From: Streptomyces fulvorobeus
GTDB lineage: Bacteria > Actinomycetota > Actinomycetes > Streptomycetales > Streptomycetaceae
Reading direction: 5' to 3'
Assembly (NCBI RefSeq): GCF_013167895.1
Contig: NZ_BLWC01000001.1
Coordinates: forward strand, 3,472,001 to 3,536,000
Length of the DNA: 64,000 nt
Position numbers and translations under genes: made by a program. Positions 19,434 to 28,146 of the stretch are shown one piece after another (within the stretch, counting starts at the first letter, position 1; each line of letters begins with the position of its first letter). Below the pieces are notes generated by a model. That model had not been told where the DNA came from. It searched no databases and worked only from the letters and a program-made list of their open reading frames with translations.

Positions 19434-19547
19434 ACAGACCAACCTATCTTGGGCTGAACGGGTACAGAGCACCTGCGTGGGAAGCGTGCGGGGTGGCACC
19501 ATGCACGTGCCGGTGTGCCGACGCACCGGTCGAGGGGACGGAACAGC

Positions 19548-20240
19548 ATGAGTGAATATGGAGCCGGGCAGTCACCCGGTGCCGTACCGACGACCCGTAC
19601 CGGCATCATGCGGCCACCCGTACAGCGGACCGGTGTCCCGCAAGGGCCGGGACAGCAGGGCGCGGTCCATGGGGCGGGCCCCACACCCCCGCCCCGGCCT
19701 GTTTCCGTACCCGAGCAGTCCGTCGTGCCGGGGGTCGGGGAAGGGCTGTCCGCGGTGCGGGCCTCGCCCGAGTTCCGCGGCCTGCGCCTGCCCGAACTCC
19801 GTACGCTGCGCAAGAACGCGCAGCGCGACGAGGCCGACCTCAGTTACGTACGGAGGCTGGTCCAGGGCCGTATCGACATCCTCAGGGCGGAGCTGGCCCG
19901 TCGCCGCGCCCCGGAGACCCCGGTCGTCGACCGGCTCTCGGAGATCCTCGCCGACGCCCCCTCCCTGCACCGGACCTCCGCACGGCACGTCACCCTCACC
20001 ACGCCGCGCAGCGACGAGTACCGTCAACTGGCCGCGGAGACGCTCGCCGACGTCGAGCTGTCCGACCTCGACGCCCGGACGGACGACGAGCTGCACACCG
20101 CGATGGGGCGGCTCGTCCGCTACGAGCAGCAGGTCTCCCGGCGCCGTCACCGCCTCCAGCGCTCCGCCGACGAGTGCAGCGCGGAGATCGCGCGCAGGTA
20201 CCGTGACGGGGAAGCCCAAGTAGACGACCTGCTCGCCTGA
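19548..20240 (+). CDS. rsiG: RsiG, c-di-GMP-dependent anti-sigma factor for WhiG
   Basis: 230 aa. In Streptomyces RsiG binds c-di-GMP and sequesters the sporulation sigma factor WhiG. The diagnostic motif E-x3-S-x2-R-x3-Q-x3-D occurs twice and intact: [16 protein letters not shown] (antiparallel helix 1, about residues 104-119) and [16 protein letters not shown] (helix 2, about 196-211). The first 80 residues are Pro/Gly-rich and disordered. Start ATG 19548 is preceded by GAGGGGACGG. An upstream start at 19515 is possible but has no matching ribosome site. Confidence 0.92.
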   Translation: MSEYGAGQSPGAVPTTRTGIMRPPVQRTGVPQGPGQQGAVHGAGPTPPPRPVSVPEQSVVPGVGEGLSAVRASPEFRGLRLPELRTLRKNAQRDEADLSYVRRLVQGRIDILRAELARRRAPETPVVDRLSEILADAPSLHRTSARHVTLTTPRSDEYRQLAAETLADVELSDLDARTDDELHTAMGRLVRYEQQVSRRRHRLQRSADECSAEIARRYRDGEAQVDDLLA

Positions 20241-20289
20241 GGCAACCCTTCCGGGGGCGGGTCACCCGCCCGTTCCCCGGAAGGCCACC

Positions 20290-21266
20290 ATGACCTCCAG
20301 CGCCACCCCTTCTTCCGCCATGACCGCCGCCCGGCCCGTCCTGGCCGAGGTCGTACGGTCCGGTTTCGTCGAGGGTCTCCACCGGGGGTCGCTCGTCGTG
20401 CTGGCCGCGGACGGCAGTGTGGAGTACGCCCTGGGGGACCCGGCGGCGCCGGTCTTCCCGCGCTCGTCCAACAAGCCGATGCAGGCGGCCGCGATCCTGC
20501 GGGCCGGACTCGATCTCGGCGGGGAGCGGCTGGCGCTGACCGCCGCGAGCCACTCGGGGAGGGCTTCCACCTCGATCTGGTACGCACGATGCTCGCCGAG
20601 CACGGACTGACGGCCGACGACCTCCAGACCCCGCCGGATCTGCCGCTGGACCCGGTCGAGGCCGAGTCGTACCTGGCCGCCGGGCAGGTCAGGGAGCGGC
20701 TCACGATGAACTGCTCAGGCAAGCACACGGCGATGCTCGCGGTCTGCGTACGCAACGGCTGGGACACGGCGAGCTACCTCGACCCGGCACACCCGCTCCA
20801 GCGGCTGGTGCACCAGGTGGTCGAGGAGGCGGCGGGCGAGCCGGTCGCCTCGGTCGGTACGGACGGCTGCGGGGCGCCGCTGATGGCGATCGGCCTGGTG
20901 GGCCTGGCGCGCGCCTTCCGGTCGTTCGTGCTCGCCGCGCCGGGGACGGCCGAGCGGCGGGTCGCGGACGCGATGCGGGCCCACCCGGAGTACGTCGCGG
21001 GGACGCGCCGCCCCGACACCTGGCTGATGCGGGAGGTGCCGGGCACGCTCTCCAAGATGGGTGCGGAGGCGGTCCAGGCGGTGGCTCTCGCGGACGGCAG
21101 GGCCCTGGCCTTCAAGATCGACGACGGTGCGACGCGGGCGCTCGGCCCGGTGCTGGCCCGCGTGTTGGAGCTGCTGGGCGTCGACGCCCCGGTGGTCTCC
21201 CGGATCGGCCGGGCACCGCTGCTGGGCGGCAGCGCCGAAGTGGGCGGCGTCCGCGCGGCGTTCTGA
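20290..21266 (+). CDS. asparaginase II family protein, frameshifted
   Basis: Asparaginase of the Asparaginase_II (PF06089) family. The first segment gives VLAEVVRSGFVEGLHRGSLV, SSNKPMQAAAIL and LTAASHSG, then breaks. The second begins in another frame, VRTMLAEHGLTADDLQTPP, and carries LTMNCSGKHTAML, VGTDGCGAPLMAI and PGTLSKMGAEAV to the end AEVGGVRAAF. Adding one G in the run at 20556-20559 (TCGGGGAGGG) restores SHSGEGFHLDLVRTM and one protein of about 325 aa. It is preceded by rsiG (49 bp). Confidence 0.87.
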
Positions 21267-21334
21267 CGGCGGGCGCCCCCGGGCGGAGCCTAAATCGCGC
21301 GACATCCCGGCGGGACTGTGCCTAGCGTGGGCCC

Positions 21335-22585
21335 ATGAACCTGGAGCTCCGCACCGTTACCGAGTCCGGCTACCCGGAGTGGCTGCGGGCCGTGGGGACC
21401 GGCTTCCTGCGCGCGTCCGCGCCGGCGGAGGACGAGATCAAGGGACGTCTGGCACACACCGATCTGAGCCGGGTGCGCGGTGTCTTCGACGGCGGGCGGT
21501 GTGTGGCGACCTTCCGGTCGTTCGACCAGGAGCTGACCGTCGTCGGCGGTGCGCGGGTGCGGGCCGACGCGATCAGCGCGGTGACGGTGTCGCCCACGCA
21601 CCGCCGCCGCGGGCTGCTCGGCCGGATGATGGCCGCGGATCTGGCTGCGGCCAAGGAGCGCGGCGACGTGGTCGCCACCCTGATCGCCGCGGAGTACCCG
21701 ATCTACGGGCGGTTCGGCTTCGGCCCGGCGACGTGGACGACGGAGTGGGAGATCGACGTCCCACGCTCCGGCCTGGACCCGCGCCGTCCGGCCCTCACGG
21801 CCGAGGACGGCGGCCGGATCGATCTGGTGGAAGGCATGGAGGTGCGCATGTTCGGCCCCGGGCTCCATGACCGGCTGGCCGCGCGCACCCCCGGCGTGAT
21901 CAGCCGCGACCGCCGCTGGTGGGAAGTGAACACGGGTGTCGGCGTGACGGCCGCCGACGGGTGGAGCGACCCGTTCTACGCTCTCTACCGCTCGGCGGAT
22001 GGCGAGGTCGACGGGCTGGCCGTGTACCGGGCCGACGACAACTGGGGCGACGCCAAGCAGCCGCTGAACAAGGCGACGGTGAAGACCCTGATCGCGGCGA
22101 CCCCGGCCGCCGAGCGGGCGCTGTGGCGGTTCGTCTGCTCGATCGACTGGATCACCACCGTCCGCTCGGGCCACCGCGCCCCCGACGACCTGCTGCCCCT
22201 CCTCCTGCCGGACCCGCGCGCGGCGCGCGTCGTGACGCAGGCGGACTGGCTGTGGGTGAGGCTCCTGGACGTCGTACGGGCGCTGGAGGCCCGTACCTAC
22301 GCTGCCGAGGCCACCCTGGTCCTGGACGTCCGGGACGAGACGGGCCTCACCGCCGGCCGCTTCCGCCTCGACGCCTCCCCGGCCGGCGCCTCCTGCGTGC
22401 CGACCCGGGAGAGCGCCGATCTGACCTTGGACGTACGGGAGTTGGGGACGCTGTATCTCGGCGACGAATCGGTCATCCGGCTGATGGACCTCGGTCGGGT
22501 CGAGGAGAACCGGGCGGGAGCGGCGGCGACGGCCGACGCGGTGTTCCGTACGGGCCGCCGGGCGTGGTGCCCGGACGTCTTCTGA
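21335..22585 (+). CDS. Eis-like GNAT acetyltransferase with SCP2 C-terminal domain
   Basis: 416 aa. The N-terminal GNAT domain has [19 protein letters not shown] (acetyl-CoA loop, about residues 88-106) and [17 protein letters not shown]. The middle is a second GNAT-like fold. The C-terminal third is an SCP2/sterol-carrier domain ([38 protein letters not shown]). This is the Eis architecture; Eis acetylates aminoglycosides and proteins, but substrates vary and cannot be predicted here. A strong palindromic hairpin follows the stop. Confidence 0.9.
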   Translation: MNLELRTVTESGYPEWLRAVGTGFLRASAPAEDEIKGRLAHTDLSRVRGVFDGGRCVATFRSFDQELTVVGGARVRADAISAVTVSPTHRRRGLLGRMMAADLAAAKERGDVVATLIAAEYPIYGRFGFGPATWTTEWEIDVPRSGLDPRRPALTAEDGGRIDLVEGMEVRMFGPGLHDRLAARTPGVISRDRRWWEVNTGVGVTAADGWSDPFYALYRSADGEVDGLAVYRADDNWGDAKQPLNKATVKTLIAATPAAERALWRFVCSIDWITTVRSGHRAPDDLLPLLLPDPRAARVVTQADWLWVRLLDVVRALEARTYAAEATLVLDVRDETGLTAGRFRLDASPAGASCVPTRESADLTLDVRELGTLYLGDESVIRLMDLGRVEENRAGAAATADAVFRTGRRAWCPDVF

Positions 22586-22626
22586 GGGCGGCGAGGGGCC
22601 CGAGGGGGAGAGGGAGGGGAGCGCCT

Positions 22627-22650
22627 TCGCCGCCTCCCGGGAGGCGGCGA
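22627..22650 (+). terminator. palindromic terminator after the Eis-like gene
   Basis: A 24-bp perfect palindrome (TCGCCGCCTCCC and its complement) begins 42 bp past the stop. It is embedded in a larger, weaker stem formed by purine- and pyrimidine-rich flanks. Confidence 0.65.
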
Positions 22651-22674
22651 CCCTGACTCTCCCTCGGTCTGGCC

Positions 22675-22794
22675 TTACGTGTCGACGTACGCCACGTCGA
22701 TCACCACCCCATCCGGCGCCGCGACCGGGTCGGGCCGCTCCGCCGCGACCAGGACCTCCGGTCCGCCGAACTCCTGGGCCAGTGCCACCCGCAT
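22675..22794 (-). pseudogene. N-terminal remnant of a zinc-binding quinone oxidoreductase
   Basis: Only 39 codons remain: MRVALAQEFGGPEVLVAAER, then PDPVAAPDGVVIDVAYVDT and a stop. This is the unmistakable beginning of an MDR-superfamily NADPH:quinone oxidoreductase (usually about 320 aa), ending exactly at the DVAYVDT strand where the family continues LWVETAIR-like. The rest is missing; the adjoining bases are the hairpin of the Eis-like gene. It is divergent from tetR, the usual partner arrangement, so the regulator probably once controlled this gene. It is probably a decayed gene, not a small protein. Confidence 0.7.
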
Positions 22795-22897
22795 ACGGAT
22801 CACGTTCCTTCCTGCCGGCGGCCGGCCGTTCCGGTGCCTCAGGCACCACCTTGGGACGTCAAGTCCACTTGAGGTCAAGGGCGTAGGGTAAGCGGTC

Positions 22898-23539
22898 ATG
22901 AGCGGAGAGAAGTCCAGGTCCAAGGGGGCGGCGCACGCGCCGGCCGGTCTGCGTGCGCGCAAGAAGCGACTGACCTACCAGGCGGTCTCCGACGCGGCGA
23001 TCGCGATGTTCCTCGAACGGGGCTTCGACAAGGTCTCGGTCGCGGAGGTGGCGGCCGCCGCCGACATCTCCAAACCCACACTGTTCCGGTACTTCCCGGC
23101 CAAGGAGGACCTCGCGCTGCACCGGTTCGCCGACCACGAGGACGAGGCCGCCCGGACCGTCGCGGCCCGCGCGGACGGCGAATCCCCGCTGGAGGCGCTG
23201 CACCGCCACTTCCTCACCGGGCTGGCCGGACGCGACCCGGTGACCGGCCTCTGCGACGCCCCGGAGGTCCTCGCCTTCCACCGCCTGCTGTACGGCACCC
23301 CGGCGCTGGTCGCGCGCCTCTACGCCTACCAGGGCCGCTCGGAGGCGGCGCTCGGCCGGGCCCTCGGCGGCGGGATCGCGGCCCGGCTCGCCGCGGGCCA
23401 GATCGTCGCCGTCCTGCGCATCCTGGCGGAGGAGAACTGGCGGCGGATCGACGCGGGAGAGAGCGCGGAGCAGGTGTACCCGGGCGCGGTGGAAGCCGCG
23501 GAACTGGCCTTCGTACAGCTGCGGGCGGGGCTGACGTAG
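22898..23539 (+). CDS. TetR-family transcriptional regulator
   Basis: 213 aa. N-terminal HTH: RLTYQAVSDAAIAMFLERGF, KVSVAEVAAAADISKPTLFR, YFPAKEDLALHRF. The C-terminal ligand domain is variable (LLYGTPALVARLYAYQGRSE). It most likely regulated the divergently placed oxidoreductase, now a remnant. The Tn7-like transposon begins 24 bp after its stop (TAG 23537-23539), so its 3' end may serve as a target marker for the element. The coding sequence is intact. Confidence 0.92.
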   Translation: MSGEKSRSKGAAHAPAGLRARKKRLTYQAVSDAAIAMFLERGFDKVSVAEVAAAADISKPTLFRYFPAKEDLALHRFADHEDEAARTVAARADGESPLEALHRHFLTGLAGRDPVTGLCDAPEVLAFHRLLYGTPALVARLYAYQGRSEAALGRALGGGIAARLAAGQIVAVLRILAEENWRRIDAGESAEQVYPGAVEAAELAFVQLRAGLT

Positions 23540-23558
23540 GGATGGGCGTGCGCCTTGC

Positions 23559-23563
23559 CCTCC
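23559..23563. repeat. target-site duplication CCTCC, left copy
   Basis: CCTCC lies immediately outside the left transposon terminus and is repeated exactly at 37685-37689 outside the right terminus. Five base pairs is the length made by Tn7 and Tn5053 relatives. Confidence 0.9.
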
Positions 23564-23695
23564 TGTGACTGAGCACGATGGTTGTCACCTGAGAGCCGTC
23601 CCGACCTCGCCCGCTCCGATGGCGTGAGCAGGGTTGTTGTCACTGAAAGTGCGACATTCTTGTCACCTTGAGATCGTTTGCGGTCTTGTTGTCAC
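23564..23695 (+). repeat. left end with four TnsB-type binding sites
   Basis: The core TTGTCAC occurs at 23582-23588, 23637-23643, 23660-23666 and 23689-23695, all in the same orientation. The first and third are followed by CTGAG or CTTGAG. Spacing is 55, 23 and 29 bp. The first core starts 18 bp inside the tip, the same distance as at the right end. Multiple transposase sites beside tnsA resemble the right (tnsA) end of Tn7. Confidence 0.85.
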
Positions 23696-23746
23696 CACTA
23701 CCGAAGATCGCCCACGTCGAATGCCTGGCTCCGCTTCCCTGGAGAC

Positions 23747-24610
23747 GTGGCGGAGGTTCGAGGATCCGGCGGGGCACACACCCGGGTGGCTGACGACGTG
23801 GTGTACGAGCCCGTGTGGTCGCATTTGTGCCGGTGGGACGACCTACTCGTGCCGGTCTCCCTCGGCACGGGGCGTCAGGCGCTCGACTTGGACGAGGGGT
23901 GGACGCGGCGGTGGACGGCTACCTGGCGGTACGCCGGAGGTGAGGTCACCTGCGCGGTGGCCGATCTGGCGGCCGCTCCGGTCAGCGGGCTGGGGCCGAT
24001 GCGGGGCTTCACCTGGCGGCGCGAGCAACGTCATCGTCCTGGGCTGGAGTACATGGTCAGCACCGGCCGCCTGCACGGTTTCGAAAGCCTGGAGGAAGCT
24101 GGGTTGCTGCTAGTTCTGGATTTTGCTGGTGATGTAGTCGAGGTCCTTTCGCAGCCGCTTCGGCTGAAGTTCCGTACCGCTGACGGATGGCGCAGGCATA
24201 CCCCCGATTTCCTTGTCGTCAGTCGCCTGGGTACCTGGTTGATCGACGTCCGCCCCATTGATCTGATCGGTGACGGGGACCGGGAGTCCTTCGCCGCGGC
24301 GGCCGAGGCCGCATTGGCCTGCGGCTGGCACTACACGGTGGCTGCGCGGTGGAAGCCGTACGCGCTGATGGCGGTGGATGCGATGTCGGCCAGGCGCCGA
24401 CCGCTCACAGACCCGCTGGGTGTCAGGCCGGGCCTGGTCGCCGGGGCCAGTGCGGCAATGACCTTCGGGGAGATCGCGGCGGGAAGCGCGTTCGCGCCGG
24501 TCGCGCGGGCTCATCTGCTGCACCTGCTGTGGCATCGCCGCGTCGGCATCGATCTGAGCCAGCCTCTCGGGGACCGGTCCACGGTCGTTCTCGGATCGGA
24601 GGCATGGTGA
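23747..24610 (+). CDS. tnsA: TnsA-like transposase endonuclease subunit
   Basis: Cuts the 5' strands at the transposon ends together with TnsB, allowing cut-and-paste movement. The restriction-enzyme-like core is visible: GFESLEEAGLLLVLDF supplies the Glu, RRHTPDFLVV the Asp, and WLIDVRP the position usually held by Lys/Gln but Arg here. The C-terminal third contains a helical region for contact with other Tns proteins. The start is uncertain: GTG 23747 or GTG 23786 are in frame; the frame opens at 23678 but that would overlap TnsB sites. It ends ATGGTGA, overlapping tnsB by 7 nt. About 275-287 aa. Confidence 0.8.
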   Translation: MAEVRGSGGAHTRVADDVVYEPVWSHLCRWDDLLVPVSLGTGRQALDLDEGWTRRWTATWRYAGGEVTCAVADLAAAPVSGLGPMRGFTWRREQRHRPGLEYMVSTGRLHGFESLEEAGLLLVLDFAGDVVEVLSQPLRLKFRTADGWRRHTPDFLVVSRLGTWLIDVRPIDLIGDGDRESFAAAAEAALACGWHYTVAARWKPYALMAVDAMSARRRPLTDPLGVRPGLVAGASAAMTFGEIAAGSAFAPVARAHLLHLLWHRRVGIDLSQPLGDRSTVVLGSEAW

Positions 24611-26880
24611 GTATTGCTCGCGCGCTGGACCTGTCCGTCGGTGCCGGGGTCGTGCTCGATGACGTCGAGTGGATCGTCGAGCGGCGTGAACCGCATCTCG
24701 GGCGAGTCCAGTTGATGGGACCCGACGGTTTAAGGCAGTGCCTGACGTTCCGGTTCCTGGCCAATCACCAGCACTGCCGTCCTTCGTCTCGGACATCGGC
24801 TTTGAGGGCGGACCGTGGTCGGCAGCCCGCTTCGGTGGGGGACTTGAAGCCGGACAAGCGCCGGTTGGCAAGGCTGCGTGCGGCCCATCTGCTGGAAGTG
24901 AAGACGGGGTTCAGAAGCGGTGATCCTCTGAGGCCGGGGCAGGGGGAGCCGAAGCCTGAGTACGACCCGGAGACGACCACACTGACCGGACGGCGGCTGG
25001 CGAAGGTCGCCGAACTCAAAGCCCTGAACCGTGAGGAAGCGAAGCTGCTGGGCCTGGCGGAAGTGAGCTACCGCACGCTGATCCGTTGGGAGAGGAACCG
25101 CAGCCGCTTCGGGCTGATCGGCTGCGCGGACGACCGGTGGCTGCGGGAGAGCGGCGGTCATCCAAGCATCAGCGAGGAGGTCCGGGAGGCGATTTTCGCG
25201 GTGCGGGCGGAGACGTTGCACCGCTCGCGCGTGGACGGCCGCACCCGCGAGGCCATGATCCACCAGTACGTGCGGGAGACCTTCGGTCCCGAGGTCGTGG
25301 TGCCGAGCTACCACACGCTGCTGAGGGTCTGGAAGGAGTGGTTCGGCCCGAGCGGAGCGCGTCAGCGCTATGAGCGCTCGGCCCAACTGCCCACGAAGAC
25401 CGGTCACGTGGTGGTCCACCGTCCCGGGCAGGTGGTGGGGCTGGACACCACGGTGCTGCCCGTCATGGTCCGTGAGGGTGTGTTCGGCGATCCGGTGAAG
25501 GTCCACCTGACTCTCGCCATGGATGTCTACACGCACTCGCTGTGCGCGTTCCGTCTCACCCTGGTCTCCGACACTTCGGTGGACGTGGCGATGCTGCTGC
25601 GGGACGTGATGCTGCCGCTGCCGATGCGGGCGGACTGGGGCGAGGAGATGGAGTGGCCCTATCCAGGGCTGCCTGCCGCCGTAGTCGCCGAGTTCGCCGG
25701 CTACGAGGTCGCCGGGTTACCGTTCTTCGCCCCGGAGACGGTGACCACCGACCACGGGTCGGTCTACCGCAATCACCATCTCGTCGATGTTCAGCGAGTG
25801 CTCGGCTGCAACATCCTTCCCTCCAGGGTCCTGCGTCCCACGGACAAGCAGGTGGTGGAGAGGGCCTTCGGCAGCATCCGGTCTCTGCTGTTCGAGCACC
25901 TGCTGGGCTACACCGGCGTCGATGTCGCTGATCGTGGGGCCGACCCGGAGGGCGACGCGACGTGGACCATCGAGGAGATGGAGCACGTGATCGCGACGTG
26001 GATCGTGAAGGTGTGGCAACAGCGCCGCCTGGGCGAGTACGCGCCGTGCTGGGACCCGAACAGCGATCACAGCCCGAACTCGCTCTTCGCGGCCTCGTTT
26101 GCCCAGGGCGGCTTCCCGATGGAGATCCCCTCGCCCGAGCTCTACTACCAGCTGCTGCCGCAACACTCGGTGACGAAGATCCACGGCCGCCGCGGAGTGA
26201 AGATCCGTGGGCTCTGGTACGACGGCCCGGCTCTGGATCCTTACCGTGACCAGCGGTCCACCCGTGGCGGCAGACGCAAAGGGCAGTGGATCGTCCACCG
26301 CGAGCCCCGTGACCGCCGCACCGTGTTCTTCCAGGACCCGCTCACCCACGTATGGCACCCGCTGCGTTGGACCGGACTCCCGCCGGAGGGCAGGACGCCG
26401 GCCTTCGGCGACGCACGAGTGCGCGACCTCTTGCAGCAGGCACAGAAGGCGGGACTGAAACCGAAGACGGACGCCGAACTCCTGCCGCTTCTCCTCGACG
26501 TGATCGGCCTGCACACACCGGTTGCGCACTGGCCGACGCGCCTAAAGAAGTCCCAGCGTACCGAGTATGCCCGCGATGTCATCCAGGCCAATACCGCTGC
26601 CAGCGACCATCCAGCTTCGCAGGCCGAGCAGGATCCTGCCGCCTGGGCGGCAGGAAACACTGTTGTTCACCTGCAATGGCCCGAGCAGGCGCGCAGGGCC
26701 GAGGAGAGTTTGGACGCCGAGCGCCGCCGACGCAGAGAAGAAACCGGGCCTTCTCGGCCCGCGCTGCCACCCCCGCTGGGCGCCAGCTACCGCAAGAGGA
26801 ATTTCTTCATCCTGCCTGACGGGGACGAGAACGACGAGGGTGAGCCGGGCGGCAGTTCGCTCCCGGCTGGAGGGGAATGA
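24604..26880 (+). CDS. tnsB: TnsB/TniA-like DDE transposase
   Basis: Recognises the transposon ends and performs the strand-transfer chemistry. 758 aa from ATG 24604. An N-terminal winged-helix region (LAKVAELKALNREEAKLLGL, HRSRVDGRTREAMIHQYVRE) is followed by an rve/integrase-type catalytic core with Asp281 (VVGLDTTVLP), Asp383 (TTDHGSVYRN) and Glu419 (QVVERAFGSI); the 36-residue D-E spacing is standard. A Mu-like beta-barrel follows (HGRRGVKIRGLWYDGPALDP) and then a charged C-terminal tail that would contact the ATPase. The start overlaps the tnsA stop, indicating coupled translation. All catalytic residues are intact. Confidence 0.93.
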   Translation: MVSIARALDLSVGAGVVLDDVEWIVERREPHLGRVQLMGPDGLRQCLTFRFLANHQHCRPSSRTSALRADRGRQPASVGDLKPDKRRLARLRAAHLLEVKTGFRSGDPLRPGQGEPKPEYDPETTTLTGRRLAKVAELKALNREEAKLLGLAEVSYRTLIRWERNRSRFGLIGCADDRWLRESGGHPSISEEVREAIFAVRAETLHRSRVDGRTREAMIHQYVRETFGPEVVVPSYHTLLRVWKEWFGPSGARQRYERSAQLPTKTGHVVVHRPGQVVGLDTTVLPVMVREGVFGDPVKVHLTLAMDVYTHSLCAFRLTLVSDTSVDVAMLLRDVMLPLPMRADWGEEMEWPYPGLPAAVVAEFAGYEVAGLPFFAPETVTTDHGSVYRNHHLVDVQRVLGCNILPSRVLRPTDKQVVERAFGSIRSLLFEHLLGYTGVDVADRGADPEGDATWTIEEMEHVIATWIVKVWQQRRLGEYAPCWDPNSDHSPNSLFAASFAQGGFPMEIPSPELYYQLLPQHSVTKIHGRRGVKIRGLWYDGPALDPYRDQRSTRGGRRKGQWIVHREPRDRRTVFFQDPLTHVWHPLRWTGLPPEGRTPAFGDARVRDLLQQAQKAGLKPKTDAELLPLLLDVIGLHTPVAHWPTRLKKSQRTEYARDVIQANTAASDHPASQAEQDPAAWAAGNTVVHLQWPEQARRAEESLDAERRRRREETGPSRPALPPPLGASYRKRNFFILPDGDENDEGEPGGSSLPAGGE

Positions 26881-26881
26881 C

Positions 26882-28146
26882 GTGGTCGATAGCCAGAGTG
26901 GACTGCAGGACGGTGTCGTCCCATTTCTCAGGATCGGTCCCTCGCCGAACCGGGTCACCCACGAGGGATACCAGCAGTGGCGGCGGACACGAGGAGCCTT
27001 CGTTCCGGCCCCAAGACTGACGCTAGACCAGTACCGGGCCATGAGCGCCCGCAAGCGCGGGCTGCACGACCTGCACCGAGCGGCGACCCATGTGAACCTG
27101 CGGATGCAGGAAACCCCGATGAGCGCGCAGGTCACCGCGCTGATGCGGGCCAGACTCCAAAACAACGCGTTGAAGCAGACACCCGGCACCCGCGACGGAC
27201 TGATGATCAACGGTGGCGGTTATCAGGGAAAGACGGAGACAGCCTGCGAGACCGCCGCTGAGTTCGAGGACTTCTGGCGCGACCTGCACCACCAGCTCAA
27301 CCCGAACGCGATCCCCGGCACTCGGGACCTCTTCCTGCCGGTGGCCTACTGCCAGACACCGGTCAAGGCCACGCCGAAGGGACTGTGTGAGGCGATTCTG
27401 GACTTTTACGGAGCCCCGCACGCCAAGACCCTGCGTGGGCTGATCCGCAACGTCCGCGATTCCCTGCACGCGCATTGCACCACAGCGCTGCTGCTCGACG
27501 ACATCACCCGGTTGAAGATGCACCGGGAAGACGACCAGGACACCCTCGATCTCATCCGGGACCTGATGAGCCTGAACGTCACTCTCGTCCTCATCGGCGT
27601 CAACATCCCGGCTCCGGGCTGTTGCGGGAAGGCCAGCAGGATCCGCGCACCGGGCAGACGGTGCTGTCGCCCGTCAAACGCGGCAGAAGCCAGAACGACG
27701 AGGCGGCCACCCAGACCGAGCGCCGCTTCGACATGATCAACCTCGACCCGTTCCACTACGACACCCCTGACGGCATCGCCGCCTGGGTCAACCACCTTGC
27801 CGGCACCGAAGACCAGCTGCGGCTCTTCCGGGCAGCGCCGGGCATGCTCACCGACGGCACGATGCCCGAGTACCTGTTCCGCCGTACCGAGGGGATCGTC
27901 GGGCTGCTGAAACGCCTTATTGAGGACGGCTGCACCAAGGCCATGGAAAACGGCCAGGAGAACCTGACCCTCGACCTGTTCCAGGAGATCCCCATCAATC
28001 TCGGCAACGTCCCAGGGAGGGACCCGGGCTCCGGTGAGGTCCCCGTGCTCAAGGACGAGGGAAAAGGAGCCCCGCCCAAGCGCCGCAGGCACGGCCGGAA
28101 CACTGTCTTCGACGACCAGGGCGGCCGCCCCGCCGCCGATGCCTGA
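26882..28146 (+). CDS. tniB: TniB/TnsC-like AAA+ ATPase, frameshifted
   Basis: Regulator that links the TniQ target selector to the transposase. GTG start at 26882 with GGAGGGG 6 nt upstream. The first part encodes Walker A GGGYQGKTE (about residues 111-119), Walker B ALLLDDITRLK and sensor-1 region LVLIGVNIP, then runs out of frame. The C-terminal half (GLLREGQQDPRTGQ, FDMINLDPFHYDTPDGIAAW, EYLFRRTEGIVGLLKRLIED) continues in the preceding frame up to 28146. One missing base in CCCGG at 27607-27611 would restore VNIPGSGLLREG and a protein of about 420 aa. As read, the element cannot make full-length ATPase unless ribosomes slip or the base call is wrong. Confidence 0.85.
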
